Positions 32,888-41,018 of a stretch of DNA of 59,893 bases are shown here, in pieces. The first letter of the stretch is position 1; every line of letters begins with the position of its first letter. A model generated the notes under the pieces. It was given only the letters and a program-made list of their open reading frames with translations. It was not told where the DNA came from and did no database searches. Position numbers and translations under genes: made by a program. This stretch comes from Sporichthyaceae bacterium (GTDB lineage: Bacteria > Actinomycetota > Actinomycetes > Sporichthyales > Sporichthyaceae), in NCBI GenBank assembly GCA_036269075.1, contig DATASX010000119.1, positions 1 through 59,893 on the forward strand, written 5' to 3'.

Positions 32888-34069
32888 GTGAGCCCGGTGG
32901 ACCTGATCCTGATCGTCGCCTCGATCTCCTTCGGCGTCGCCGGGTTCCGGCAGGGCTTCCTGATCGGGTTCTGTGCGTTCACCGGCTTCCTGGCCGGCGG
33001 CATCATCGGCATCGGGATCGCGCCGAAGATCGTCGGGATCCTCGGTTCGCAACTGGGCCAGGCGATCTTCGCGGTCGCGGTGGTGCTGAGCCTGGCGACC
33101 GTCGGGCAGTTGCTCGGCTCGGTCGCCGGCACGGAACTGCGCCGCAGGTTGACTTGGCGGCCCGGGCACGTGATCGACGCGAGCACCGGGGCGGTCTTCG
33201 GCGTGGTCTCGCTGCTGGTGGTCGCGTGGTTCGTCGGCAACGCGCTGGCCCGCGCCCCGATCCCGAACATCACCACCGAGGTACGGCGCTCGGAAATCCT
33301 CGCCGGGGTCAACAAGGTCATGCCGTCCGGGGTGGCAGCCCTGGACCGGTCGTTGTCCCGGCTGCTGAACAAGAACGGGCTGACCCAGGTCTTCGGTCCG
33401 TTCGACAACGAGCGGATCCTGCCGGTGAACCCGCCGGACTCCTCGTCGCTGACCTCGGCTGCGGTGCAGACCGCCGCGGGCAGTGTCGTCAAGGTCGAGG
33501 GCGCCGCGCTGTCCTGCCGAAAGGCGTTGGAGGGCAGCGGGTTCGTGTTCGCCCCGCAGCACGTGATGACCAACGCCCACGTGGTCGCCGGCGTGACCAG
33601 CCCGACGGTCTCGGTCCGCGGCACCGGCAAGAAGTTGCAGGGCCGGGTGGTGCTGTTCGACTACCGGCGCGATGTCGCGGTCATCTACGTCCCCGGCCTG
33701 TCCGCCCCGACGCTGAACTTCGACACCTCCGGGGTGCGGCGCAACGACGCGGTCGCCGTGGGTTTCCCGCTGGACGGGCCGCTGAAGTTCGTCTCCGCCC
33801 GAATCCGCGAGGAGATCAACGCCCGCGGCCCGGACATCTACGACTCCGGCTCGGTCGACCGCGACGTGTTCTCGATCTACTCCCAGATCGAGCCGGGCAA
33901 CTCCGGCGGCCCGCTGGTGTCGGTCACCGGCGGGGTCTACGGCGTGGTGTTCGCCAAGTCGGTGGAGAGCAGCGAGACGGGATACGTGCTGACGGCCAAG
34001 GAGGTCCAGACCGACGCCCAGAGCGCGCAGGACCTGACGACCAGCGTCGACACCAAGGGCTGCGTCTGA
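32888..34069 (+). CDS. marP: MarP-like membrane serine protease (CvpA + trypsin-like)
   Basis: The 393-residue product starts at GTG 32888, exactly at the end of the repeat array. Residues about 1-130 form a CvpA-like membrane domain with four helices. A chymotrypsin-fold protease domain follows, with His in NAHVVAG, Asp in RRDVAVIYV and Ser in EPGNSGGPLV. In Mycobacterium tuberculosis MarP (Rv3671c) is needed for pH homeostasis and oxidative stress resistance. Cys residues flanking the domain (SCRKALEG; final KGCV) match the disulfide of MarP. Confidence 0.94.
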   Translation: MSPVDLILIVASISFGVAGFRQGFLIGFCAFTGFLAGGIIGIGIAPKIVGILGSQLGQAIFAVAVVLSLATVGQLLGSVAGTELRRRLTWRPGHVIDASTGAVFGVVSLLVVAWFVGNALARAPIPNITTEVRRSEILAGVNKVMPSGVAALDRSLSRLLNKNGLTQVFGPFDNERILPVNPPDSSSLTSAAVQTAAGSVVKVEGAALSCRKALEGSGFVFAPQHVMTNAHVVAGVTSPTVSVRGTGKKLQGRVVLFDYRRDVAVIYVPGLSAPTLNFDTSGVRRNDAVAVGFPLDGPLKFVSARIREEINARGPDIYDSGSVDRDVFSIYSQIEPGNSGGPLVSVTGGVYGVVFAKSVESSETGYVLTAKEVQTDAQSAQDLTTSVDTKGCV

Positions 34070-34079
34070 GCTGGTTGGC

Positions 34080-34985
34080 TCAACCGGTCAGGTGCGCCAG
34101 TAGTTCGGTGGTGACGGCGTCCGGTTGCTCCTCGTGCGGGAAGTGCCCGGCGCGGGGGATCGTCACCGACGTGTAAGGGCCCGCGACCCAGCGGCCGGAC
34201 CCGCCGGCGGTCCGGCTCAGCACCACGGGGTCGGCGGCGCCGTGCAGTTGCAGGACGGGGCAGCGGACCGGCGCGCGCATCCGGCGGGCGAAGCGCTGCC
34301 CGTCAGGGCGGAACAGCGACCGGAAGGCCCACCGGTGGTACTCCAGCGCGCAGTGCGCAACCGCGTCGATCTGCATGGCCGCCCGGTAGCGGGCCGCGGT
34401 CGGTTCGTCCGGCCAACCGGTGCCGCCGGACCACTCCGACAGCAGTCGGCCCACCTCGGCGGCGTCGTCCCGGACCAGGCGCCGCTCCGGGACCCACGGT
34501 CGCTGGAAGCCGATCATGTAGGACGCCGCGGCCACCTGCCGTCCGGACCCGGCGATCGCGCCCCGCATCCGCAACGGGTGGGGCGCCGAGATCGCGACCA
34601 GCCCGGAGCACAGCTCCGGTTCGGTCGCGGCCAGCGTCCAGGCCAGCAACCCACCCCACCCGTGCCCCACGACGGTGGCCTGCGCCGCACCCAAGGACCG
34701 GATCACCCCGGCGACGTCACCGGCCAGCGAGAACGGGTCGTAACCCCGGGGGGTCTTGTCGCTGCCGCCGTATCCGCGCAGATCCATCGCGACGGCCCGA
34801 CAGCCGGCCTCCGCCAGCGCGGGGAGTTGGTGCCGCCAGGTCCACCAGAACGTCGGGAAGCCGTGCAGCAGCAGTACCAGCGGGCCGGTGCCCGCCTCCA
34901 CGACGTGGAACCGCGCGCCGTTGGCTGAAATCTGACGGTGCGCCCAAGGCCCCTCGGCCAGGACGACGTCGGTGTCGACCGGCAT
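34080..34985 (-). CDS. Alpha/beta hydrolase, EphE-like, with altered nucleophile motif
   Basis: The 301-residue product (ATG 34985) has the epoxide-hydrolase look: the HGFP oxyanion loop (LLLHGFPTFWWTW), MDLRGYGGSD, and C-terminal acid and base (HGAADPVV, PRAGHFPHEE). At the nucleophile elbow, where epoxide hydrolases have GHDWGG, it reads GHGWGG, so residue 109 is Gly rather than Asp. If the sequence is correct the protein may lack epoxide-hydrolase activity. Position next to marP equals EphE (Rv3670). It ends 10 bp from the marP stop. Confidence 0.87.
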   Translation of the reverse strand: MPVDTDVVLAEGPWAHRQISANGARFHVVEAGTGPLVLLLHGFPTFWWTWRHQLPALAEAGCRAVAMDLRGYGGSDKTPRGYDPFSLAGDVAGVIRSLGAAQATVVGHGWGGLLAWTLAATEPELCSGLVAISAPHPLRMRGAIAGSGRQVAAASYMIGFQRPWVPERRLVRDDAAEVGRLLSEWSGGTGWPDEPTAARYRAAMQIDAVAHCALEYHRWAFRSLFRPDGQRFARRMRAPVRCPVLQLHGAADPVVLSRTAGGSGRWVAGPYTSVTIPRAGHFPHEEQPDAVTTELLAHLTG

Positions 34986-35008
34986 GGCTCGGTGTGGCGG
35001 CGCGGGGA

Positions 35009-35440
35009 TCAGATGCCGGGTCGAGCCGGCGCGGCGCTCTTGCCGCGGTTCTTGAGCACGGCCACGGTCTGCTGGGCGCTGCGGATCGTGCGCTCCGGGG
35101 GGCCGACCCGCTTCAGCGCCGAGATCCCCACCAGGGCCAGCAGACCGGCCACCAACAGGTACGCCCCGCCGGCGATCAGGAAGGCCGCCCACAGCGGCAG
35201 GCCTGCCTTCGCCAACCCGTAGGCGAACCCGAAAGAGAACAGTTGGAAGGCGAACAGCCCCAGGAATGCGGCCCCGCCGAAGGCCCCGGCCCCGGCCGCG
35301 ACCTTGCCGACCTGGGCGCCGACCTCGGCCTTGGCCAGGTCGATCTCGGCCTGGATCACTGTCGACAGGTCGCGGCTGGCCGCGGCGAACAACTCGCCCA
35401 GGGACGGCTCGTCGGCCGGTGCGACCGGTTCCAGCGCCAT
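35009..35440 (-). CDS. Phage-holin-family (DUF1469-like) membrane protein
   Basis: The 143-residue product (ATG 35440, GAGGGAG upstream) has an amphipathic N-terminal region (SLGELFAAASRDLSTVIQAEIDLAKAEV), two membrane hairpin segments (AFGGAAFLGLFAFQLFSFGFAYGLA and LWAAFLIAGGAYLLVAGLLALV), and a basic tail with Ala/Pro. Despite the family name, the gene is a conserved chromosomal neighbour of ephE (Rv3669 position), so a role in the membrane rather than phage lysis is likely. Confidence 0.85.
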   Translation of the reverse strand: MALEPVAPADEPSLGELFAAASRDLSTVIQAEIDLAKAEVGAQVGKVAAGAGAFGGAAFLGLFAFQLFSFGFAYGLAKAGLPLWAAFLIAGGAYLLVAGLLALVGISALKRVGPPERTIRSAQQTVAVLKNRGKSAAPARPGI

Positions 35441-35580
35441 GCTCGCTCCCTCGTCGGGTCTGATCCTCGCCGGGGACAGTCTGCCGGGCACTGCGCCACG
35501 CTGCCCACGGCGGGGCCGGGCGCGTCGCACCTGACGATCCGTCAGTCCGGGGCGATCGGTGCGGCGGGTACGGTCGGGCA

Positions 35581-36237
35581 ATGACTCCGAAGTCCAAGTT
35601 CATGCGTCCGGGCATCGCCGAGTACGTCTCGCTCAACGTCACCCCGCCGGACCCGTTGCTGGTGGAGCTGGCCGAGTACACGGCCGGTCTCGGCCGGATC
35701 AGCGGGATGCAGATCTCGCCGGAGCAGGGCACTTTCATGCGCCTGCTGGCGCGACTGGTCCGGCCCCGGTTCGCCGTCGAGGTGGGGACGTTCACCGGCT
35801 ACTCCGCGATCTGCCTGGCCCGTGAGCTGGCGCCGGACGGAAAGCTGCTGTGCTGCGACGTCAGCGAGGAGTGGACTGGCGTCGCCCGGAAGTTCTGGGA
35901 GCGCGCCGGATTGGCCGACCGAATCGAGCTGCGGCTGGCCCCGGCCGCGGACACGCTGCGAGCGTTGCCCGCCGACGCGCAGGTCGACCTGGCGTTCATC
36001 GACGCCGACAAGGCCGGGTACGCGACCTACTGGGGTGAGCTCGTCCCGCGGATGCGCCCGGGCGGGGTGATCCTGGTCGACAACGTGCTGTGGTCCGGCC
36101 GGATCGTCGAGGAGGCCGATCAGGACCCGGACACGATCGCGTTGCGGGAGTTCGCCGAGTTGGTCCGCGCTGATTCGCGGGTGGAGCACGTCCTGGTGCC
36201 GATCGGCGACGGGCTGACAATGGCCGTCCGCAACTGA
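35581..36237 (+). CDS. SAM-dependent O-methyltransferase (CCoAOMT-like)
   Basis: The 218-residue product (ATG 35581) has the caffeoyl-CoA O-methyltransferase family motifs: AVEVGTFTGYSAICLA (SAM binding), CDVSEEW, the metal-binding LAFIDADKAGYATYW, and GGVILVDNVLW. Bacterial members methylate catechol-like hydroxyls in the presence of a divalent metal. The substrate is unknown. Confidence 0.93.
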   Translation: MTPKSKFMRPGIAEYVSLNVTPPDPLLVELAEYTAGLGRISGMQISPEQGTFMRLLARLVRPRFAVEVGTFTGYSAICLARELAPDGKLLCCDVSEEWTGVARKFWERAGLADRIELRLAPAADTLRALPADAQVDLAFIDADKAGYATYWGELVPRMRPGGVILVDNVLWSGRIVEEADQDPDTIALREFAELVRADSRVEHVLVPIGDGLTMAVRN

Positions 36238-36244
36238 GGTCGAC

Positions 36245-37021
36245 ATGACGGCGGACCCGTTCGCGGCGCTGGCCGCACTGCCCGGCGTTGCCGCGGCGGC
36301 CGTGGCCGCCCGGGGCGCGGTCGACCGGTTGGCCGCCCATCCGTTGCTGCGCACCGACCCCGACGCGGTCCGCGGCGAGATCGCGCTGCGGGCGGCGCGG
36401 GCGGATGCCGCACTGGCCGGGCTGGACATCGACCTCGCGCAGTTGCGCGGCGGCACGGTGCTCGACGACTCGGCGCCGGCGTTGCTGCGGGGCGCGTTGC
36501 GGGTGGCCGCGGAACTCGGGCCGGCCGCCGCGACCTGGCGGGTGGCACCGCGGCAGGTATTGGCCCGGTTGCACGTCCTGGCCGCCGCCGACGACTCCCC
36601 TCCGGACGGGCTGGGTCGGCCCGGTTCGACCGCGGCCGCCCAACGACTTGATCTGTTGGCTGCCGCGTTGGACAGGCAGAGCGCGGCACCGGCGGTCGTG
36701 GTGGCCGGGGTGGTGCACGGCGAGGTCGCGGCGTGCGGCGCGTTCGGGGAATCGGCCGGCGTCGTGGCGAGCGCCGCGGCCCGCCTGGTACTCATCACCC
36801 GAGGGTTGGATCCGGCCGGGGTGGTCGCCCCGTCGATCGGGCACCTCGGACTCGGCGCGACCACGTACCGGGAATTGCTGGCCGGATATGCGACCGGGTC
36901 GAGCGAGGCGGTGGCGGCATGGCTGCGACACTGCGCGGCGGCGACCGGCCTGGCCGCCGCAGATGCGGTGGACGTGTGCGCGGCGATCGTCGCGGATCCG
37001 AAATCGAGCTCCCGAACCTGA
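36245..37021 (+). CDS. Conserved actinobacterial protein, possibly degenerate Fic-like
   Basis: The 258-residue product (ATG 36245) is helical and Ala/Leu/Arg-rich. Its central segment VVHGEVAACGAFGESAGVVASAAARLVL lines up in pattern with the Fic motif region (HaeL...HPFxxGNGRxxR), but the catalytic HPFxxGNGR residues are lost. An N-terminal LRGARADAALAG-type helix also recalls Fic family starts. The same type of gene is recalled in this neighbourhood in Streptomyces, variously annotated. Activity is doubtful; the resemblance is an inference. Confidence 0.65.
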   Translation: MTADPFAALAALPGVAAAAVAARGAVDRLAAHPLLRTDPDAVRGEIALRAARADAALAGLDIDLAQLRGGTVLDDSAPALLRGALRVAAELGPAAATWRVAPRQVLARLHVLAAADDSPPDGLGRPGSTAAAQRLDLLAAALDRQSAAPAVVVAGVVHGEVAACGAFGESAGVVASAAARLVLITRGLDPAGVVAPSIGHLGLGATTYRELLAGYATGSSEAVAAWLRHCAAATGLAAADAVDVCAAIVADPKSSSRT

Positions 37022-37440
37022 GGTGGCGTCAGATCAACCTGACCGACCGTCAGGTTGGCTACTGGCAAGGCATTTGCACCGGGACAGGCGAACGGCGCCC
37101 CGACCGAAGTGGGACGCCGTCGCTGTGATGCGTCAAGCCGGGCTACCAAGCGTGCAACTCATATATCGCCGGACCAGGTCCAGCCTGTCACGACGGCCCG
37201 TACATGGGCAGGTAGCCGCGTGGGTACCCGGGGTGGCGCGTTGGGGGAGGTGACCCGGACGCTGTCGCGATCAACATTCGATCCACCTCAGCCGAGTTCA
37301 GGTCTACTCCGAACGTCGGCCGCGCGGAAGACCTGCCCGGCGCTTTTTACCCGACGCTCCGGCGCGTCGGCCAAAGCGCGAGAACGAACTAGCCAGTAAA
37401 GGAACTGTGTCGGTTTTTCACCCGATGCACGCTCCGTGAA
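37022..37440. other. 419-bp convergent intergenic region
   Basis: Between the convergent Fic-like and HAD genes. A clear hairpin lies at 37035-37057. The remaining 380 bases hold no convincing gene, repeat or RNA; composition is a little less GC-rich than the flanks. Confidence 0.55.
37035..37057 (+). terminator. Terminator-like hairpin
   Basis: A 9-bp perfect stem CAACCTGAC/GTCAGGTTG with a 5-nt loop starts 14 bp after the Fic-like stop codon. Short symmetric form could also serve a regulator. Confidence 0.55.
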
Positions 37441-38253
37441 TCAGGGCTCGGCGCGCCGTGCGACCCACCACACGGCCGCGGCCGCGACGGCCCCGGCGGC
37501 CACCGCGGTCGCCATCACCGGACGGCTCGGCTTGCCGAAAGCGGGCATCCGGCGGCGCATCGAGACGGGCCGGTTGAAAGCCAGCACCGGCCAACCGTGA
37601 GCCAACGCCTCCTTGCGCAGCGCCCGGTCCGGGTTCACCGCGTAGCCGTGCCCGACTGCCTCGAGCATCGGCATGTCGGTGACCGAGTCGGAGTAGGCGT
37701 AGGACTCGGCCAGGTTGATGCCCTCGGCCTCGGCAAGTTCGCGTACCGCGACGGCTTTGTTTTCGCCGTAGGCGTAGAACTCGATCTCGCCGGTGTAGCG
37801 CCCGGCCTCGTCGATCGCCATCCGGGTGGCGATGACCCGGTCGGCTCCGAGCAATTCTCCGATCGGGCCGACGATCTCCGCGCCGGATGTGCTGACGATG
37901 ACCACGTCGCGGCCGGCCAGCCGGTGCTGCTCGATCAGTTCGGCGGCCTCGTCGTAGATCAGCGGGTCGATGAGGTCGTGCAACGTCTCATTGATGATCT
38001 CCTGCACCGCGGCCACCTCCCATCCGACGCACAACGAGGAGAGGTATTTCCGCATGCGTTCGATCTGGTCCGCGTCGGCCCCGCCGGACAGGAACACGAA
38101 ATGCGCGTAGGCGCTGCGCAACACGGCGCGACGGTTGATCAGCCCGCCGCGGTAGAACGGCCGGGAGAAAGTGAGCGCGCTGGACTTGGCGATGACGGTC
38201 TTGTCGAGATCGAAGAACGCCGCCGCGCGCGTCGGGCCGGGGTGGCGAAGCAC
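37441..38253 (-). CDS. HAD-superfamily (IB) phosphatase with C-terminal membrane anchor
   Basis: The 270-residue product (GTG 38253) has HAD motifs: AAFFDLDKTVIAKSS (nucleophile Asp), VIVSTSGAEIV (motif II), and SYAYSDSVTDMPML (motif IV). It resembles SerB-like HAD-IB hydrolases found beside the Ssd/Tad locus in many actinobacteria (Rv3661 position). The last ~25 residues form a membrane segment (VMATAVAAGAVAAAAVWWVA). Substrate unknown. Confidence 0.9.
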   Translation of the reverse strand: MLRHPGPTRAAAFFDLDKTVIAKSSALTFSRPFYRGGLINRRAVLRSAYAHFVFLSGGADADQIERMRKYLSSLCVGWEVAAVQEIINETLHDLIDPLIYDEAAELIEQHRLAGRDVVIVSTSGAEIVGPIGELLGADRVIATRMAIDEAGRYTGEIEFYAYGENKAVAVRELAEAEGINLAESYAYSDSVTDMPMLEAVGHGYAVNPDRALRKEALAHGWPVLAFNRPVSMRRRMPAFGKPSRPVMATAVAAGAVAAAAVWWVARRAEP

Positions 38254-38451
38254 GCGGTCGAGGATACGGCGCAGGGTTCCCCTGCGCTCGTGGCGCCCGA
38301 CGTTCGTCGCTTACGTCGCGTGGCGGTGAAGTTTTTACGGACTTGCGTCGACCCACTGTTTACGCAGGGGGCCATTCGGGTACACCATGTGTCGTGCCGG
38401 TCGATATGACCGCGCCTATCCCGGTTCGGCTCCTCCCCCCCGAGTCGGACT

Positions 38452-38582
38452 GTGGCGACGGCCCCCGCTCTCCCCCCCGGCGGGGGCCGTCCTCTGTCTC
38501 CGTTCAGGTTCGACGGGGTCGGCTCCGTGTGGCGACGGCCCGCCCCCCGGCGGGGGCCGTCCGTCCTCTGTCTCCACCCAGG
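38452..38582 (+). repeat. Two imperfect ~55-bp direct repeats carrying GC hairpins
   Basis: Each repeat begins GTGGCGACGGCCC and ends GGGGGCCGTC..CTCTGTCTCC. The first includes the perfect 10-bp stem ACGGCCCCCG/CGGGGGCCGT at 38458-38489. The second copy (from 38528) has a shorter form of the same hairpin. Tandem terminator-like hairpins in front of the tad cluster could insulate it from upstream transcription or act as an attenuator. Confidence 0.6.
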
Positions 38583-38688
38583 TCGGCCCGTGAGTTCGCA
38601 ACCCCATCGCGCCCTCCTGGCACTGAGTTCCCTGCAATCCCAGCTGTAATCCCCCAGTTGTGATCCCTGGGCTGTGATTCACAACCCT

Positions 38689-38720
38689 CCGTCATCCACA
38701 GGCCCCCGTCATCCACAGGC
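38689..38720 (+). repeat. 15-bp direct repeat (CCGTCATCCACAGGC) before ssd
   Basis: Two exact copies lie 17 bp apart, start to start. The TCATCCACA inside each resembles the actinobacterial DnaA box (TTGTCCACA) at 7 of 9 positions. They sit about 75-105 bp upstream of the proposed ssd start, in the likely promoter. Confidence 0.5.
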
Positions 38721-38794
38721 GGGCCTTCCGGACTTCCCGATCGACCGTGCGCGCCCGAGGCTGCCTGGCGTGGTCGCGAGTCGGGGAGGGTGCG

Positions 38795-39895
38795 TTGTCC
38801 GAGAACGAAGTGGGAGCCGGGTCGGCCGGCCCGGGGTTGCCGTTGTTGATCACCGGCGACCCGGAGTTGCTCGACGAAGTGCTGCGAGCGGTCGACTCGG
38901 CCGGCGTGGGGTTGGAGGTCGTGCGCGAGGCCGGCGCTGCCCGGCGCGCTTGGTCGGGCGCGGGCCTGGTACTGGTCGGGGTCGACGCGGTCGACGACGT
39001 CACCCGGCGGCGGCTGCCCCGCCGTTGCGGAGTCGTGCTGCTGGGCCGCGATCTCGACGACGCCTCGGTCTGGGAGGGCGCTGGGGCGGTCGGCGCTGAG
39101 CACGTCGCTTTCCTGCCGGACGCGCACGACTGGCTGGTCCGTCGGCTCGGGGAGGCGCGGGAGGTTGCACCGCCGGTGCCGGTGGTGTGCGCGGTCGGGG
39201 GCCGAGGCGGTGCCGGGGCCAGCACGTTGGCGACCGCGTTGGCGCTCACCGCGGTCTCCCGAGGCCTGCGCTGCATGCTCATCGACGCCGACCCGCTCGG
39301 CGGCGGACTCGACCTGATGCTCGGTCCGGACACCGCCGGCGGGCCGCGTCGGCCAGGCGAGGGCGACGTCGGTCCCGGCGAGCCGGGCCTGTTCGAGACG
39401 TTCCCCCGGGTGCGGTCAGCGGCTGTGCTCAGCCTGCTGTCGTGGGACCGCGACGGGGTGCTGGAGATCCCGGCCGAGGCGATGCGGACCGCCCTGGAGA
39501 ACGGGCGCCGGGACTGCGACCTGGTGGTGGTCGATCTGCCGCGGCGGCCCGACGCGGCCGGGCGGATCGCGTTGGCCTGCGCTGGCCCGGTCCTGGTGGT
39601 GGTCCCGGCCGAGGTGCGGGCGACCGCTGCGGCGGGCCGAGTGGTGGCGGCGCTTGAGGCTGCGGTTGGGTGCCCGGACCTTCGGATCGTTGTGCGCGGG
39701 CCGACGCCGTCGGGGCTGTCGCCGGTGCTGGTGGCCGCGGGGTTGGGGCTGCCGCTGGCCGGCTACGTCCGGGCCGACCGACGGCTGGCCGGGGCGTCGG
39801 AGCGCGTCGACCTGCCAGGTGTCGACCGGGGGCCGTGGGCGGCGTTGTGCGGTCGACTCCTCGATGAGCTGCTGGCCGCGAAGGCGGCGTCGTGA
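38795..39895 (+). CDS. ssd: Septum-site-determining/CpaE-like protein Ssd (TIGR03815 type)
   Basis: The 366-residue product starts at TTG 38795, chosen because GGGGAGGG lies 4 bp before it. It has an N-terminal receiver-like half and a C-terminal MinD/CpaE-like ATPase half beginning AVGGRGGAGASTLATALAL. The Walker lysines (KGGxGKST) are replaced by Arg and Ala, as is normal for this subgroup. Other ATPase marks (LIDADPLGGGLDLMLG, LVVVDLPR) are present. It is thought to position the Tad pilus or inhibit septation. It heads the tad cluster; its TGA lies in the GTGA of the 59-bp repeat. Confidence 0.9.
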   Translation: MSENEVGAGSAGPGLPLLITGDPELLDEVLRAVDSAGVGLEVVREAGAARRAWSGAGLVLVGVDAVDDVTRRRLPRRCGVVLLGRDLDDASVWEGAGAVGAEHVAFLPDAHDWLVRRLGEAREVAPPVPVVCAVGGRGGAGASTLATALALTAVSRGLRCMLIDADPLGGGLDLMLGPDTAGGPRRPGEGDVGPGEPGLFETFPRVRSAAVLSLLSWDRDGVLEIPAEAMRTALENGRRDCDLVVVDLPRRPDAAGRIALACAGPVLVVVPAEVRATAAAGRVVAALEAAVGCPDLRIVVRGPTPSGLSPVLVAAGLGLPLAGYVRADRRLAGASERVDLPGVDRGPWAALCGRLLDELLAAKAAS

Positions 39896-39950
39896 GCGAC
39901 TGCGACAAGCGAGGAACGAGCGAGGAGCACAAGCGAACCGAGGGGGAGTC
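39892..39950 (+). repeat. MIRU-like 59-bp unit between ssd and tadA
   Basis: From the GTGA holding the ssd stop (39892-39895) to the GTGA(TG) of the tadA start (39951) is 59 bp, again 3n-1. The unit encodes a 20-codon ORF (VSDCDKRGTSEEHKRTEGES, stop 39952-39954) and shares GTGAGCGA...AAGCGAACCGA with the 77-bp family. It looks like a diverged or size-variant member. Confidence 0.6.
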
Positions 39951-39953
39951 GTG

Positions 39954-41018
39954 ATGCCGCGTCAGATCCGGGTCGCCGCGGTGGCCGGGCCTGCCGCGAG
40001 CCGTCCGACGGAGCTGTCGCTCGGTCCGCTGAGTCCGCTGCTGGACGAGCCGTCGGTCACCGACGTGCTGGTCAACGGGGCCGAGCAGGTGTGGGTCGAC
40101 CGGGGAGCGGGCCTGGTACGGGTCCCGGTCCGCTTCACCGGTGAGGCCGACCTGCGCAGCCTCGCCGTCCGGTTGGTGAACTCGGTGGGCGGCCGGCTCG
40201 ACGATGCCTGCCCGTGCGCCGATGCCGTGCTGCCCGACGGCGTCCGCATGCATGCAGTGCTGCACCCGTTGGCACCGGGCGGGACAGCGCTGTCGCTGCG
40301 GGTCCCCCGGCGGATCCCGTTCAGCCTCGTCGAGATGGTGGCCGCCGGCTCGTTGCCGGTGGCGGTTCTGCCGTGGCTGGAGGCGATCCTCACCGCGCGG
40401 CTGTCGTTCCTGGTCTCCGGGGCCGGCGGGTCCGGCAAGACCACGATGCTGACCAGCCTGCTCGGATGCATCTCGGGCAGCGAGCGGCTTGTCGTCGTCG
40501 AGGACGTCCCGGAGATCGACCCGGTCCATCCGCATGTCGTCCGCCTGACCGCACGGCCGGCGAACATCGAGGGCGTGGGCGCGATCCCACTGCGGGAACT
40601 GGTGCGCCAGGCGCTGCGGATGCGCGCCGACCGACTGATCGTGGGCGAGGCCCGCGGCGCCGAGGTGACCGACCTGCTGTCCGCGCTCAACACCGGCCAC
40701 GACGGCGGCGCGGCCACGGTCCACGCCAATTCCGCCGGTGCGGTCCCCGCCCGGCTTGAGGCGCTCGCCACCGGGGCCGGGCTGAGCCGGGCGGCCCTGC
40801 ACAGCCAACTGGCCGCCGGCGTCCAGGCCGTGCTGCACCTGAGTCGCGATGCCTGCGGCACTCGACGCCTGGTGGAGATCGCCGTCCCGCGCCGCCGCGC
40901 CGACGGGTTGGTGGTGATGACGGTGGCCCTGCGGGTGCTGCCGTTCGGGCTGCGGCCGGGGCCCGGGCTGGCCGACCTGACCCGGTGCCTGGCGCAGCGG
41001 GAGGTGGCGTCGCCATGA
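39954..41018 (+). CDS. tadA: TadA/CpaF-type secretion ATPase
   Basis: The 354-residue product (ATG 39954, or GTG 39951 one codon earlier) has Walker A GAGGSGKTTMLTSLL, Walker B-like VVEDVPEID, and the GspE-family segment LIVGEARGAEVTDLLSALNTGHDGGAATVHAN. It matches the heli_sec_ATPase type of this neighbourhood. It drives assembly of a Flp-type pilus or secretion apparatus from the cytoplasm. ATGA overlap couples it to tadB. Confidence 0.95.
   Translation: MPRQIRVAAVAGPAASRPTELSLGPLSPLLDEPSVTDVLVNGAEQVWVDRGAGLVRVPVRFTGEADLRSLAVRLVNSVGGRLDDACPCADAVLPDGVRMHAVLHPLAPGGTALSLRVPRRIPFSLVEMVAAGSLPVAVLPWLEAILTARLSFLVSGAGGSGKTTMLTSLLGCISGSERLVVVEDVPEIDPVHPHVVRLTARPANIEGVGAIPLRELVRQALRMRADRLIVGEARGAEVTDLLSALNTGHDGGAATVHANSAGAVPARLEALATGAGLSRAALHSQLAAGVQAVLHLSRDACGTRRLVEIAVPRRRADGLVVMTVALRVLPFGLRPGPGLADLTRCLAQREVASP

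Larger units (their letters stand above)
38254..38794. other. 541-bp regulatory region upstream of the ssd/tad cluster
   Basis: No gene is supported. The region contains two ~55-bp direct repeats with strong hairpins (38452-38508, 38528-38582), three GYTGTRAT-type repeats (38643-38681) and a 15-bp direct repeat CCGTCATCCACAGGC (38689-38703, 38706-38720). It lies between the divergent HAD gene and the tad cluster. Confidence 0.6.

Noticed and set aside
35009-35440. Prophage holin
   Set aside because: The holin-family label is historical; the gene is a syntenic chromosomal neighbour of ephE and there are no other phage genes.
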